NCBI GenBank assembly: GCA_963817435.1 | Contig: CAWFNY010000003.1 | Coordinates: 124,001-188,000, forward strand | Direction: 5' to 3' | DNA from: JADJOM01 sp963817435 | GTDB taxonomy: Bacteria; Gemmatimonadota; Gemmatimonadetes; Gemmatimonadales; GWC2-71-9 | DNA: 64,000 bases | In this document: positions 1-7,552 of the stretch, piece by piece | How positions within the stretch are numbered: the first letter of the stretch is position 1 | How the letters are laid out: every line of letters starts with the position of its first letter | Program-made: the position numbers and the translations under genes | The notes under the pieces: generated by a model | What the model was told of the DNA's origin: nothing | The model's input: only the letters and a program-made list of their open reading frames with translations | The model's database searches: none

Positions 1-93
1 GATGAGCGGGCATCGGGCGAGGACCGAGCGGGCTGGCGGCCGCCCCGGTGCAACCCGGGAGGGAACCGCTCGTCCCCGGCTGCTAGACCGTCG

Positions 94-99
94 TATACT
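94..99 (+). promoter_or_regulatory. candidate -10 element before the first gene
   Basis: TATACT preceded by G lies 66 nt upstream of the ATG at 165. It matches the bacterial -10 consensus well, and similar GTA-n-n-n-T hexamers recur before other genes of this window (3431, 4903, 7500, 9393, 41536). No convincing -35 box is visible. The rest of bases 1-164 shows no gene I can support. Confidence 0.35.
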
Positions 100-164
100 C
101 AGTCCGCAATTGCCGCCGGTCGGTGTGCTGCTGGCCGTGCCCTCTCTAACATGCGGTTTCCGTC

Positions 165-887
165 ATGATGCCCCATCGCCGGTCCATTCGCCGCTCCGCG
201 CTGGCGCTGCTCGCCGGGTCCATGCTGGTCGCGGGCGCCGTCGGTGCTCAGCAGCCACGGCCCGATGGCGCCTGGCGGCTGGATCTTTCACGGTCCGACA
301 GCCTCACCACCAGGTTCGGGCGCGGCGATACTCCGCCTGGAATGCCGGGGCCGCGTCCCGGCGGTGAAGGGCCGGGTGGCGAAGGCCCCGGAGGCAGAGA
401 GCCGGGGTACGGCCCACCGGGCTCCGGCGGGCCCGGTGGTGAGCTGGGACCGGGCGGAGGCGTCGGTGGCGGCCGGCGCTTCGGCGGTGGCCGCTACGGC
501 AGGGGGATGAGCGAGAAGGACCTGGTGCGCATCCGGCAGACACTCGAGCTCGTTCGGGTCGTTCCCGTGCGGGTACGCATCAACAGGGCCGACGGCACCT
601 TCACCACCGCGGACAGTGCCGGAGTCGAGCAGACGCTCCGCATCGGCCAGACCCGGGTGACGCCCGCGGTTGACAGCGGCGGTGCGGTGAAGACGACGGC
701 ACGCTGGAAGGGCGACGCGCTGGTCATCGAACGGAAGGTCGATGGGGGCGGACGGGTCAAGGAATCGTATGGCCTCGGACTCGATGGCAGCCGGATGATC
801 GTGTTCGTCGAACTCACGCTCGGGCTGACACCACGCTCCTTCACCAGGCAGTATGTCAGAGATGGGGAGGACAGCGGCCCGCGCTAG
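165..887 (+). CDS. secreted Gly/Pro-rich hypothetical protein
   Basis: The 240-residue protein begins with a basic stretch and a hydrophobic segment ending near VGAQQ, a typical Sec signal peptide with cleavage around residue 28. Residues of about 60-105 are low-complexity Gly/Pro/Glu repeats (GGEGPGGEGPGG) followed by GGGRRFGGGRYG. The C-terminal half (about 115-235) is a soluble beta-rich-looking domain with threonine-rich strands, and reads like a short lipocalin-type sheet, but I recognise no family. The low-complexity part probably acts as a linker between a short N-terminal segment and the folded domain. It stands alone, and the next gene starts 145 nt downstream with its own promoter candidate. 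Function unknown. The reading frame is supported by the signal peptide and by the high-GC third positions. Confidence 0.75.
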   Translation: MMPHRRSIRRSALALLAGSMLVAGAVGAQQPRPDGAWRLDLSRSDSLTTRFGRGDTPPGMPGPRPGGEGPGGEGPGGREPGYGPPGSGGPGGELGPGGGVGGGRRFGGGRYGRGMSEKDLVRIRQTLELVRVVPVRVRINRADGTFTTADSAGVEQTLRIGQTRVTPAVDSGGAVKTTARWKGDALVIERKVDGGGRVKESYGLGLDGSRMIVFVELTLGLTPRSFTRQYVRDGEDSGPR

Positions 888-966
888 TCCCTACCACGAC
901 GCGGCGCCACGGCGATCGGGCCGATGACCAGCGCACGCAACCTTCCCGATCACGGCTGCCGCTCGG

Positions 967-995
967 TTGACGCGCGCCGTCGTCGCGAGAAGATT
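967..995 (+). promoter_or_regulatory. candidate promoter of the GMC oxidoreductase operon
   Basis: TTGACG (967-972), a 17-nt spacer and AAGATT (990-995) resemble a sigma-70 type promoter. Transcription would begin near 1002, about 30 nt before the ATG at 1033. This argues against using the in-frame upstream TTG at 967 as the gene start. Confidence 0.4.
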
Positions 996-1032
996 CGTGG
1001 AGGCACTTGTCTCCCCCTCCCCATCCGGGCCC

Positions 1033-2730
1033 ATGGCGCACTCGAATCCCCGCAGCACTCCCTACGATGTCTGTATTGTCGGCTCCGGCGCGGGCGGCGG
1101 CATGGCCGCCTATATGCTCACCAAGGCGGGCGCCAGCGTGGTACTGCTGGAGGCCGGCAGGAGCTGGGACAATACCAAAGACTCCGCCATGCTCAAGCCG
1201 GCCTACGCATCGCCCCGGAGGGGAGCCTCCACCAGTGAGCGGCCCTTCGGTGAATTCGATGGCTGCATCGGGGGGTGGAATGTGCCGGGTGAGCCGTACA
1301 CCAAAGCGCCCGGGACCAGGTTCGACTGGTGGCGCGCCCGGATGCTCGGCGGCCGCACCAACCACTGGGGCCGGATCTCGCTGCGCTTCGGCCCCGACGA
1401 TTTCAAGGGCAAATCAAAAGACGGACTTGGCGACGACTGGCCGATTTCGTATGACGACCTCAAGCCCTGGTACGACGAAGTCGACCGGCTGGTCGGCATC
1501 TTCGGCAGCGTCGAGGGGCTGCATAATCACCCCGACGGCATCTTCCTCCCGCCGCCGAAGCCCCGCTGCTGGGAAATGCTGGTGAAGCAGGCGGCGGACC
1601 GGCACGACGTGACCTGCATCCCGTCCAGACTGTCCATCCTCACCCGTCCGCACAACGGCCGCAACGCCTGCCACTACTGTGGCCAGTGCAATCGCGGCTG
1701 CGCGGTGAACGCCAACTTCTCCTCGCCCAACGTGCTGGTGCTCCCGGCGATGGAGACGGGGCGGCTCACGCTGATCACCGGCGCGATGGTGCGCGAGGTA
1801 ACGCTCGACGCCAGGGGCAGGGCCGACGGCGTTCTCTATATCGACACCGCGACCCGCGCCGAGCAGCGGGTGGAGGCGAGAGTCGTGGTCCTGGCGGCGA
1901 GCGCCTGCGAGAGCGCACGGATCCTGCTCAACTCGAAGTCGTCGAAGTTTCCCGATGGGCTGGCCAATTCGAGCGGCGTGGTGGGCAAGTACCTCACCGA
2001 TACCACCGGGACCGACGTGGGCGGCTTCATTCCGAAGATGGTGGACCACGTGCCTCACAATGAGGATGGCGTCGGCGGCGCCCACCTCTACATGCCCTGG
2101 TGGCTCGACAACCGGAAGCTCGACTTCCCGCGCGGCTATCACATCGAGATCTGGGGTGGCCTCGGCGAACCGTCCTATGGCTTCATGGGCGGAATCCAGA
2201 ATTATCCCGGGGGCGGCGGCTACGGCCGCCAGCTCAAGGACGACTACCGCAAGTACTACGGCGCGACGATCGGTTTCTCCGGGCGCGGCGAGCAGATCCC
2301 CAACGAGAACTGCTACTGCGAGATCGACCCCGACGTGGTGGACCAGTGGGGCATCCCGGTCTTGCGCTTCCATTGGAAATGGTCGGACTACGAGACCAGC
2401 CAGGTGAAGCACATGCAGGAGACCTTCCGCACCCTCCTCACCGAGATGGGGGGCGAGATCTGGAGCGACATGCCAGGCAAGGAAGATGGCTACGGCATCT
2501 CCAACGGCGGATCGATCATCCACGAACTCGGCACAGTCCGGATGGGCAGCGACCCCGCGCGCTCGGCACTCAACGCCAACAACCAGGCATGGGACGTGAA
2601 GAATCTCTTCGTCACCGACGGCGGGCCGTTCGTGTCACAGGCGGACAAGAATCCGACCTGGACCATCCTCGCGCTCTCGATGCGCGCCTCGGACTACATC
2701 AGCCAGGCGATGAAGCGGGGGGAGCTATGA
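1033..2730 (+). CDS. GMC family FAD-dependent oxidoreductase
   Basis: The 565-residue flavoprotein is predicted to oxidise a sugar or sugar alcohol and pass electrons to a partner. The N-terminus carries the FAD-binding VGSGAGGGMAA motif, followed by an acidic strand end (LLEAGR). The C-terminal GMC_oxred_C part contains HELGTVRMG and NPTWTILAL, which carry the usual active-site His and Asn. Four cysteines at about residues 213, 216, 219 and 223 (CHYCGQCNRGC) sit where bacterial FAD-glucose and fructose dehydrogenases bind a 3Fe-4S cluster, so a cluster is possible here too. No signal peptide is visible. The stop overlaps the ATG of the Tat-exported small subunit, suggesting folded co-export. 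The start at 1033 is preferred because a promoter candidate covers the longer N-terminal extension. Substrate unknown. Confidence 0.88.
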   Translation: MAHSNPRSTPYDVCIVGSGAGGGMAAYMLTKAGASVVLLEAGRSWDNTKDSAMLKPAYASPRRGASTSERPFGEFDGCIGGWNVPGEPYTKAPGTRFDWWRARMLGGRTNHWGRISLRFGPDDFKGKSKDGLGDDWPISYDDLKPWYDEVDRLVGIFGSVEGLHNHPDGIFLPPPKPRCWEMLVKQAADRHDVTCIPSRLSILTRPHNGRNACHYCGQCNRGCAVNANFSSPNVLVLPAMETGRLTLITGAMVREVTLDARGRADGVLYIDTATRAEQRVEARVVVLAASACESARILLNSKSSKFPDGLANSSGVVGKYLTDTTGTDVGGFIPKMVDHVPHNEDGVGGAHLYMPWWLDNRKLDFPRGYHIEIWGGLGEPSYGFMGGIQNYPGGGGYGRQLKDDYRKYYGATIGFSGRGEQIPNENCYCEIDPDVVDQWGIPVLRFHWKWSDYETSQVKHMQETFRTLLTEMGGEIWSDMPGKEDGYGISNGGSIIHELGTVRMGSDPARSALNANNQAWDVKNLFVTDGGPFVSQADKNPTWTILALSMRASDYISQAMKRGEL

Positions 2731-3347
2731 CCGCGGACCGGCGGACCGGCGGACCGGCGGACGGGATCTCCCGTCGCGACGCGCTGGGGATTCTCGGCGG
2801 CATTCCGCTGCTCGCGGCAGGGCTCTCTCCTCGGGCGGTCGTCCGCGCGGCCGAAGCGGCGCGCAGCGTCCTCGGCGCGAACGACTTTGTGCCGGCGTTC
2901 TTCACCGCGCACGAGTACGCGACGACCCGCATGCTCTCCGAGCTGATCATCCCGCGGGACGGCCGCTCCGGCGGCGCGATCGACGCAGGCGTCCCCGAAT
3001 TCATGGACTTCGTCCTCGACGAGAACCCCGGCATGGGCACCGGGGTCCGCGGCGGACTGGCCTGGCTGGACGCCGAATCTCAGGCGCGGTTCGGCCGGGA
3101 GTTCATCGACCTGGCCGATGCCGATCGGCGCACCATCCTGGACGACATCGCCTGGCCCAAGCGGGCCAAGCCGGAGCACTCCCAGGGCGTCGCCTTCTTC
3201 AATCGCTTCCGCGACCTGACCGCATCCGGCTTCTTCTCCAGCAAGATCGGGGTGGACGACCTCCGCTACCTCGGGAACCAGTTCGTGATGGAGTGGAAGG
3301 GTTGCCCGCCAGAAGCGCTGGAGAAGCTCGGGGTCCGCTACGAATAG
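2727..3347 (+). CDS. gluconate 2-dehydrogenase subunit 3-like protein with Tat signal
   Basis: The 206-residue protein resembles the small (gamma) subunit of membrane-bound gluconate/sugar dehydrogenases, which accompanies a GMC flavoprotein and carries the Tat signal for both. The N-terminus contains SRRDALGIL followed by a hydrophobic stretch and an alanine-rich cleavage region, a twin-arginine signal. The body contains the family-like TRMLSELIIP and VPEFMDFVL segments. The ATG overlaps the GMC stop codon (ATGA), so translation is coupled. Codons 3-12 are encoded by an 8-bp tandem repeat (2733-2764), whose copy number changes would shift the frame. No cytochrome c subunit gene follows, unlike in some gluconate dehydrogenase operons. 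Confidence 0.85.
   Translation: MTADRRTGGPADGISRRDALGILGGIPLLAAGLSPRAVVRAAEAARSVLGANDFVPAFFTAHEYATTRMLSELIIPRDGRSGGAIDAGVPEFMDFVLDENPGMGTGVRGGLAWLDAESQARFGREFIDLADADRRTILDDIAWPKRAKPEHSQGVAFFNRFRDLTASGFFSSKIGVDDLRYLGNQFVMEWKGCPPEALEKLGVRYE
2733..2764 (+). repeat. 8-bp tandem repeat just after a start codon
   Basis: Three perfect copies and a fourth near-perfect copy of GCGGACCG lie head to tail within codons 3-12 of the Tat-exported subunit gene. The unit is not a multiple of three, so gain or loss of a copy would frameshift the protein. Confidence 0.85.
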
Positions 3348-3430
3348 CACAGTCTGGAGGGGCCTGAGGGAGGTTGCAGTGCTGAAACATGCCTCCCTGC
3401 CCCGCGTGACACCTTGGAACGATCGGGCCG

Positions 3431-3436
3431 TAGTGT
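3431..3436 (+). promoter_or_regulatory. candidate -10 element before small membrane protein
   Basis: TAGTGT preceded by G lies 27 nt before the ATG at 3464. GTGACA stands about 19 nt upstream and may serve as a weak -35. Assignment rests only on spacing and on recurrence of this hexamer type in the window. Confidence 0.25.
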
Positions 3437-3463
3437 CCCGGTCCCCAATTGGAGCCGTACCCC

Positions 3464-3667
3464 ATGCTCAAGCCCGTCCTCGGCCTCGCCGCCACCGGCA
3501 TCGTCGCGCTGATCCTCTTCAAGGTCCTCGCCCTTCTGCTGCTACCGATCGTCGGAATCACGATCGGTATCGTCCTGATCGCCATCAAGGTGGCGTTCTG
3601 GGTGGGCGTGGCCTGGTTCGCGATCTGGCTCTTCCGCCGGATCACCCGGAGCACCGCCACCGCCTAG
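3464..3667 (+). CDS. small two-helix membrane protein
   Basis: The 67-residue protein is almost entirely hydrophobic. Residues of about 4-22 and 25-55 are strongly hydrophobic, and it ends in a basic tail (FRRITRS), consistent with two membrane helices and the C-terminus in the cytoplasm. I chose the ATG at 3464 because the alternative upstream ATG (3449) adds only five unlikely residues. It stands between the GMC operon and the PepSY-type membrane protein, 25 nt before the latter, and could be co-transcribed with it. No recognised family. Confidence 0.6.
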   Translation: MLKPVLGLAATGIVALILFKVLALLLLPIVGITIGIVLIAIKVAFWVGVAWFAIWLFRRITRSTATA

Positions 3668-3692
3668 TGCAGAGCCTCGCGACCCCTCACGC

Positions 3693-4760
3693 GTGACCCT
3701 TCGCCGAACGCTGCTCACCTCGCACCTGATCATCGGCGCCATCCTGGCGCCGGTGCTCGTGGTGCTCGGCATCACCGGCGCGATTCTCTCCGTCGCACCT
3801 GAACTGGAAGACGCCTCGAATTCGCTGCTCACGCATATCGAGCCGGCGGGCCCGCCGCTCTCGCTGCACGACCTGACCGCGAGACTCCGGACGAAGTACC
3901 CGGGCGCGGAACTCGCCAGCGTCCGCTTCCCGGAACGGCCGGATCGTGCGCTGCAGGTCACGATCCATCGAGCAGATTCCGCCGATGCCGATCTCGTCGT
4001 CAATCCGTACAGCGGCGTGGTGCTCGGGCTGGGGGAGGAGATCTGGTCACTGCAGCCGGTGCACAATTTCCACACCAAGCTGCTCATCGACAGCTTCGGC
4101 TCCGAGATCACCGGCTGGGCGGCTGCCGGGCTGCTCTTCCTCTCCGTCAGTGGCCTGGTGCTGTGGTGGCCGGGGAAGATCCTGACGATCGTGCGCACCG
4201 GTTCGTCCCGGCGCATCCTCTTTCATCTGCACAGCGCGCTCGCGGCCTACTCGTGGGTCGCCCTGCTGCTCTTCGGCCTGACTGGCGTCGTACTCCACTG
4301 GCAACGGGGCAGCTACGACCTCATCGCCAGGGCGACCGGCGCCCCGGCGGTGCCTGACGGATCCGGGCTCCCCGCCGCCAAATGCAGCGCCGACAGTGCA
4401 GCCGAATTCGACCAGCTGATCTCCGCCGCGGCGGCCGACCAGCCCGGGGCCCAGGTGACCTGGATCCAGGCCGGTCGCGAAAGCGGCGCGCCGGTGCGGG
4501 TGGTGATGCGTTATCCCGGCGACCGCACCCCCGCGGGAAGGACCGCCGTCTTCCTCGATCCGTGCAGCGGCGCGGTACTCGCCGATCTCTCTGCCCGCAC
4601 CGCCCCATTCGCGTACCGTCTGGTGCGGCAGTGGAACCGCGAGGTGCACACGGGGGATCTCTGGGGATGGCCAACCCGGACGCTGGCATTCCTGTTCAGC
4701 CTCACCCTGCCGATCGTCGCGGTGAGCGGGCCACTGCTGTGGTGGAGCCGCAGGAAGTAG
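3693..4760 (+). CDS. PepSY-associated transmembrane protein (PiuB-like)
   Basis: The 355-residue inner-membrane protein has the four-helix pattern of the PepSY_TM family: helix 1 about residues 10-32, a long extracytoplasmic segment with a PepSY-like fold (30-145), helices at about 145-165 and 185-205, a second extracytoplasmic segment, and a last helix at about 328-350 ending in LLWWSRRK. HNFHTKLL before helix 2 and HLHSALA before helix 3 carry the conserved histidines often found in these proteins, which are linked to iron-siderophore reduction or uptake. The start is GTG at 3693. No TonB receptor or siderophore gene is adjacent, so the substrate is open. Confidence 0.8.
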   Translation: MTLRRTLLTSHLIIGAILAPVLVVLGITGAILSVAPELEDASNSLLTHIEPAGPPLSLHDLTARLRTKYPGAELASVRFPERPDRALQVTIHRADSADADLVVNPYSGVVLGLGEEIWSLQPVHNFHTKLLIDSFGSEITGWAAAGLLFLSVSGLVLWWPGKILTIVRTGSSRRILFHLHSALAAYSWVALLLFGLTGVVLHWQRGSYDLIARATGAPAVPDGSGLPAAKCSADSAAEFDQLISAAAADQPGAQVTWIQAGRESGAPVRVVMRYPGDRTPAGRTAVFLDPCSGAVLADLSARTAPFAYRLVRQWNREVHTGDLWGWPTRTLAFLFSLTLPIVAVSGPLLWWSRRK

Positions 4761-4883
4761 AGGGGGAAGGGGGAAGAGGGAAGAGGGAAGAGGGAAGGGT
4801 GGCAGGATTGGAAGGCAGGGATCCTCGGTCACCCTTGGCTGACAGGCCTCTCCTCTTCCCCCTTCCCTCTTCCCTCTTCCCTT
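4761..4883. repeat. long purine/pyrimidine inverted repeat of GGGAAGA units
   Basis: The left arm (about 4761-4799) is an all-purine run built of GGGAAGA-like 7-mers. The right arm (about 4848-4883) is its pyrimidine complement. About 48 nt separate the arms. The element fills almost the whole gap between the PepSY-type gene and the U32 gene and could fold as a very long hairpin in RNA or form triplex DNA. It may act as a terminator or be a small non-autonomous repeat. Confidence 0.8.
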
Positions 4884-4902
4884 CTGCTGCCTCTCGCAGT
4901 TG

Positions 4903-4908
4903 TAGATT
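4903..4908 (+). promoter_or_regulatory. candidate -10 element giving a leaderless transcript
   Basis: TAGATT preceded by TG ends 6 nt before the ATG at 4915, so transcription would start at or next to the start codon. No Shine-Dalgarno sequence precedes that ATG, which fits leaderless translation. Confidence 0.4.
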
Positions 4909-4914
4909 GTTGCC

Positions 4915-7431
4915 ATGCCACGCCCCGTCCCCGAACTGCTCGCGCCTGCCGGCACCCTCGATGCCGCCCGCGCCGCGCTCGCCAACGGCGCGAACGCCAT
5001 CTATCTCGGCGCCGAACGTTTCAACGCCCGGGACGATGGGGCGCAGCTCACCATGGACGATCTCGAGGAAGCCTGCCGGCTGGCGCATGCGCGCGGCGTG
5101 CGGATCTACCTCACCTTCAACATTCTCTTCAAGCCGTCCGAGCTGCGGGATGCCCTCCTCCACCTGGGGGAGTGCATCGATCGCGGCATCGACGCGGCGA
5201 TCGTGCAGGATCTCGGCGCCGTCCGGCTGATTCAGGAGATCTACCCCGCGCTCGAGATCCACGGCTCGACCCAGATGACGGTGCACGACGCGACCGGCGC
5301 GCAGGTGCTGCAGGAGCTGGGGGTCGATCGGGTGGTGCTCGCGCGCGAGAATACCCTGGAGGACATCCGCGCCATCCGCGCCGCGGTGCCCGAACTCGGA
5401 CTCGAGAGCTTCGTGCATGGCGCGCTCTGCATCGCCTACTCGGGACAGTGCTTCATGTCGGGCATGATCTCGGAGCGGAGCGCGAACCGGGGATCGTGCG
5501 CGCAATCGTGCCGCAAGGACTACGTCCTCACCGATGCGCTCACCGGCGCGGAACTCGATCGCGGCTATCTCATCTCCGCGCGCGACCTCGGCGCCTGGGA
5601 TCACCTCGCCGAGATCACCGAGGCGGGGATCGGCTGCCTCAAGATCGAAGGCCGGAAGAAGAAGCCCGAGTACGTCGCGACCGTCACCCACGGCTATCGC
5701 GACTTCCTCGACCGGCTCGCGGAAGGCCGGTGGAAGAAGCCGAGCGCGGCGGAGGTGCAGCCCCTGGTACAGATCTTCTCCCGCGGATTCACCGGCGGGA
5801 TGTACGGCGGTCGCGCGGGGCGCGACTACATCACCCGCGATCAGCCTGACAATCGTGGGGCGGAACTGGGAAGGGTGACCGGGCATCAGGGCAAGGAACT
5901 GCTCATCACGGTCTCGCAGCCGGTCGCCGTCGGCGACGGGCTCGGCTTCGAGCATCCGGAGGGTGCCGCGAAGGGCAATACCGGCTTTGCCGTCACGAGA
6001 GTCCGGGACCTGGGCAGGCACGCGGGCAAGTACACCCAGGCCATCAACGCCGGCACCGACGTGCCCGAGGGCTGGGTGGTGGTCCGCTCCTCGCACGCGG
6101 CGCTGCTGGCGGGGGCGCGTTCATCATTTGCGGCGGTGGGCGCGAACGATCCCGGCGCAAGAGTGCCGATCGGCATCTTCGTCAGCGGCGCGATGGGCGA
6201 ACCGCTCACCGCCCGCTTCACCGTGGATGGTGAGGTGGTCACGGTCCGCAGTCCGATTCCGCTGAGCCGCGCGGAGAAGCGCCCGCTCGATCGCGCCAGG
6301 CTCGAGGAACAGCTCGGCCGCCTCGGCGAGACGCCATTCCTGCTCGGCGCGCTCGACTGCTCGGCCCTCGCCGCGGACGTATTCCTGCCGGTCAGCGCCC
6401 TGAACGACCTGCGGCAGGAGGCGGTGCGGGAACTCGTCAGGCGGCGGACGATGAGTCAGGCCGACCGGCTCGACGTCCGGAAGGCTGCGATCGACAGGGC
6501 GCTGGCCTCGCTGGCGCCATCCTCCCGAGGAGGCGAAGCGACCGAGAGTTTTCTCGCCGCACCCGGAATGACACAATTCCAGCTCACGGCCGAGGTGTGG
6601 CGGATCGAGGACGCGGTGGCGGCGGCCGATGCCGGCGCCACGGAAATCTCGCTCGACCTCTTCATTCGTCATCCGACGCCCCCGGTCGCGCGGGTGCGGG
6701 CGCTCGCCGATGCACTGGCCGCGCGTGGCGTGACGCTCAGGCTCCGCACGCCGACCATCGTCCGGCCGGAGGAGCGGAAGGTGCTCGACAAGTGGCTCGC
6801 CCTCGGCCTGCCGCTGGTGAGCGGACACCTCGGGCTGGTCGCCGAGCAGGCGCGCGCCGGGCGGGACGTCGTGGCGGACTATGCGGTCAACTGTTTCAAC
6901 CAGGCGACCGCACGGGAAATCTTTCAGCTCGGCGCGAGCCGGATCGTGCTGTCGATCGAGCTGACCGGAGACGAGATGGCGCAGGTGAGCGCGCCGTGGG
7001 AGGGCCGGGGCTTCGAGATCTTCGCCTATGGCAGACCGGAAGGGATGACGATCGAGCACTGCACCCTGTCCGCCGCCTTTGAACGGGAGCCGACCACCTG
7101 CCGTGACCTGTGCGTGCAGAAGCACCCGCACGCCGAACTCACCGACCCGACCGGCTACGTCTTCCCGGTCGCGACCGACTCCGCCTGCCGCAACCGGCTG
7201 CTGCATTCGCGGCCGGTGGACGCCTCGGAGTACCTGCCCACGCTCTGGCGGCGTGGCTTCCGGAATTTCCGGCTGGTCTTCAACGTCCCGGGCGATCCCG
7301 TCGCCGAAGTGACCGCGGCGTATCGCGATCAGCTCGCGGCACTCGCCGAGGGCAGGACACCTGACAGCGGCGCGATCCGGGCAATCACCGGCGGCGCTTA
7401 CACCCGCGGGCACTTCGCGCGGGCGGTGTAG
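4915..7431 (+). CDS. peptidase U32 family protein, RlhA-like
   Basis: The 838-residue protein begins with ELLAPAGTLD, the signature of U32 proteins. Its TIM-barrel-like first part contains HGALCIAYSGQCFMSG and a GSCAQSCRKDY segment. Cysteines at about residues 172, 179, 195 and 199 match the iron-sulfur-binding cysteines known in U32 proteins. The extra central region and the length resemble the long class that includes RlhA, the 23S rRNA cytidine hydroxylase, rather than the short UbiU/UbiV or the true collagenases. An additional C-terminal barrel-like half (from about 540) with more cysteines makes it longer than E. coli RlhA. RNA hydroxylation is the best guess; protease activity is not supported by any classical catalytic motif. 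The gene ends inside a large palindrome. Confidence 0.82.
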   Translation: MPRPVPELLAPAGTLDAARAALANGANAIYLGAERFNARDDGAQLTMDDLEEACRLAHARGVRIYLTFNILFKPSELRDALLHLGECIDRGIDAAIVQDLGAVRLIQEIYPALEIHGSTQMTVHDATGAQVLQELGVDRVVLARENTLEDIRAIRAAVPELGLESFVHGALCIAYSGQCFMSGMISERSANRGSCAQSCRKDYVLTDALTGAELDRGYLISARDLGAWDHLAEITEAGIGCLKIEGRKKKPEYVATVTHGYRDFLDRLAEGRWKKPSAAEVQPLVQIFSRGFTGGMYGGRAGRDYITRDQPDNRGAELGRVTGHQGKELLITVSQPVAVGDGLGFEHPEGAAKGNTGFAVTRVRDLGRHAGKYTQAINAGTDVPEGWVVVRSSHAALLAGARSSFAAVGANDPGARVPIGIFVSGAMGEPLTARFTVDGEVVTVRSPIPLSRAEKRPLDRARLEEQLGRLGETPFLLGALDCSALAADVFLPVSALNDLRQEAVRELVRRRTMSQADRLDVRKAAIDRALASLAPSSRGGEATESFLAAPGMTQFQLTAEVWRIEDAVAAADAGATEISLDLFIRHPTPPVARVRALADALAARGVTLRLRTPTIVRPEERKVLDKWLALGLPLVSGHLGLVAEQARAGRDVVADYAVNCFNQATAREIFQLGASRIVLSIELTGDEMAQVSAPWEGRGFEIFAYGRPEGMTIEHCTLSAAFEREPTTCRDLCVQKHPHAELTDPTGYVFPVATDSACRNRLLHSRPVDASEYLPTLWRRGFRNFRLVFNVPGDPVAEVTAAYRDQLAALAEGRTPDSGAIRAITGGAYTRGHFARAV

Positions 7432-7464
7432 GCGCGACCGGCCGGTCGCCCCTACACCGCCCGC
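7419..7464. terminator. near-perfect 46-bp palindrome over the U32 stop codon
   Basis: Fourteen paired bases (7419-7432 with 7451-7464), one C/C mismatch, and eight more paired bases meeting at a GC-rich centre without a loop. The UAG stop at 7429-7431 lies inside the left arm. There is no T-tract, so it is not a classical intrinsic terminator. It resembles repetitive extragenic palindromes. Confidence 0.6.
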
Positions 7465-7499
7465 TGGAATCGACGTCTATCGCAAGACCATTCCGCGTG

Positions 7500-7505
7500 T
7501 AGGTT
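7500..7505 (+). promoter_or_regulatory. candidate -10 element of the multicopper oxidase gene
   Basis: TAGGTT preceded by GTG lies 47 nt before the ATG at 7553, just downstream of the palindrome. No clear -35 box is visible. Confidence 0.3.
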
Positions 7506-7552
7506 GGAGCCGTCAATACGCCGCGCCGCCTCACCCCTCGTCGGGAGGACCG

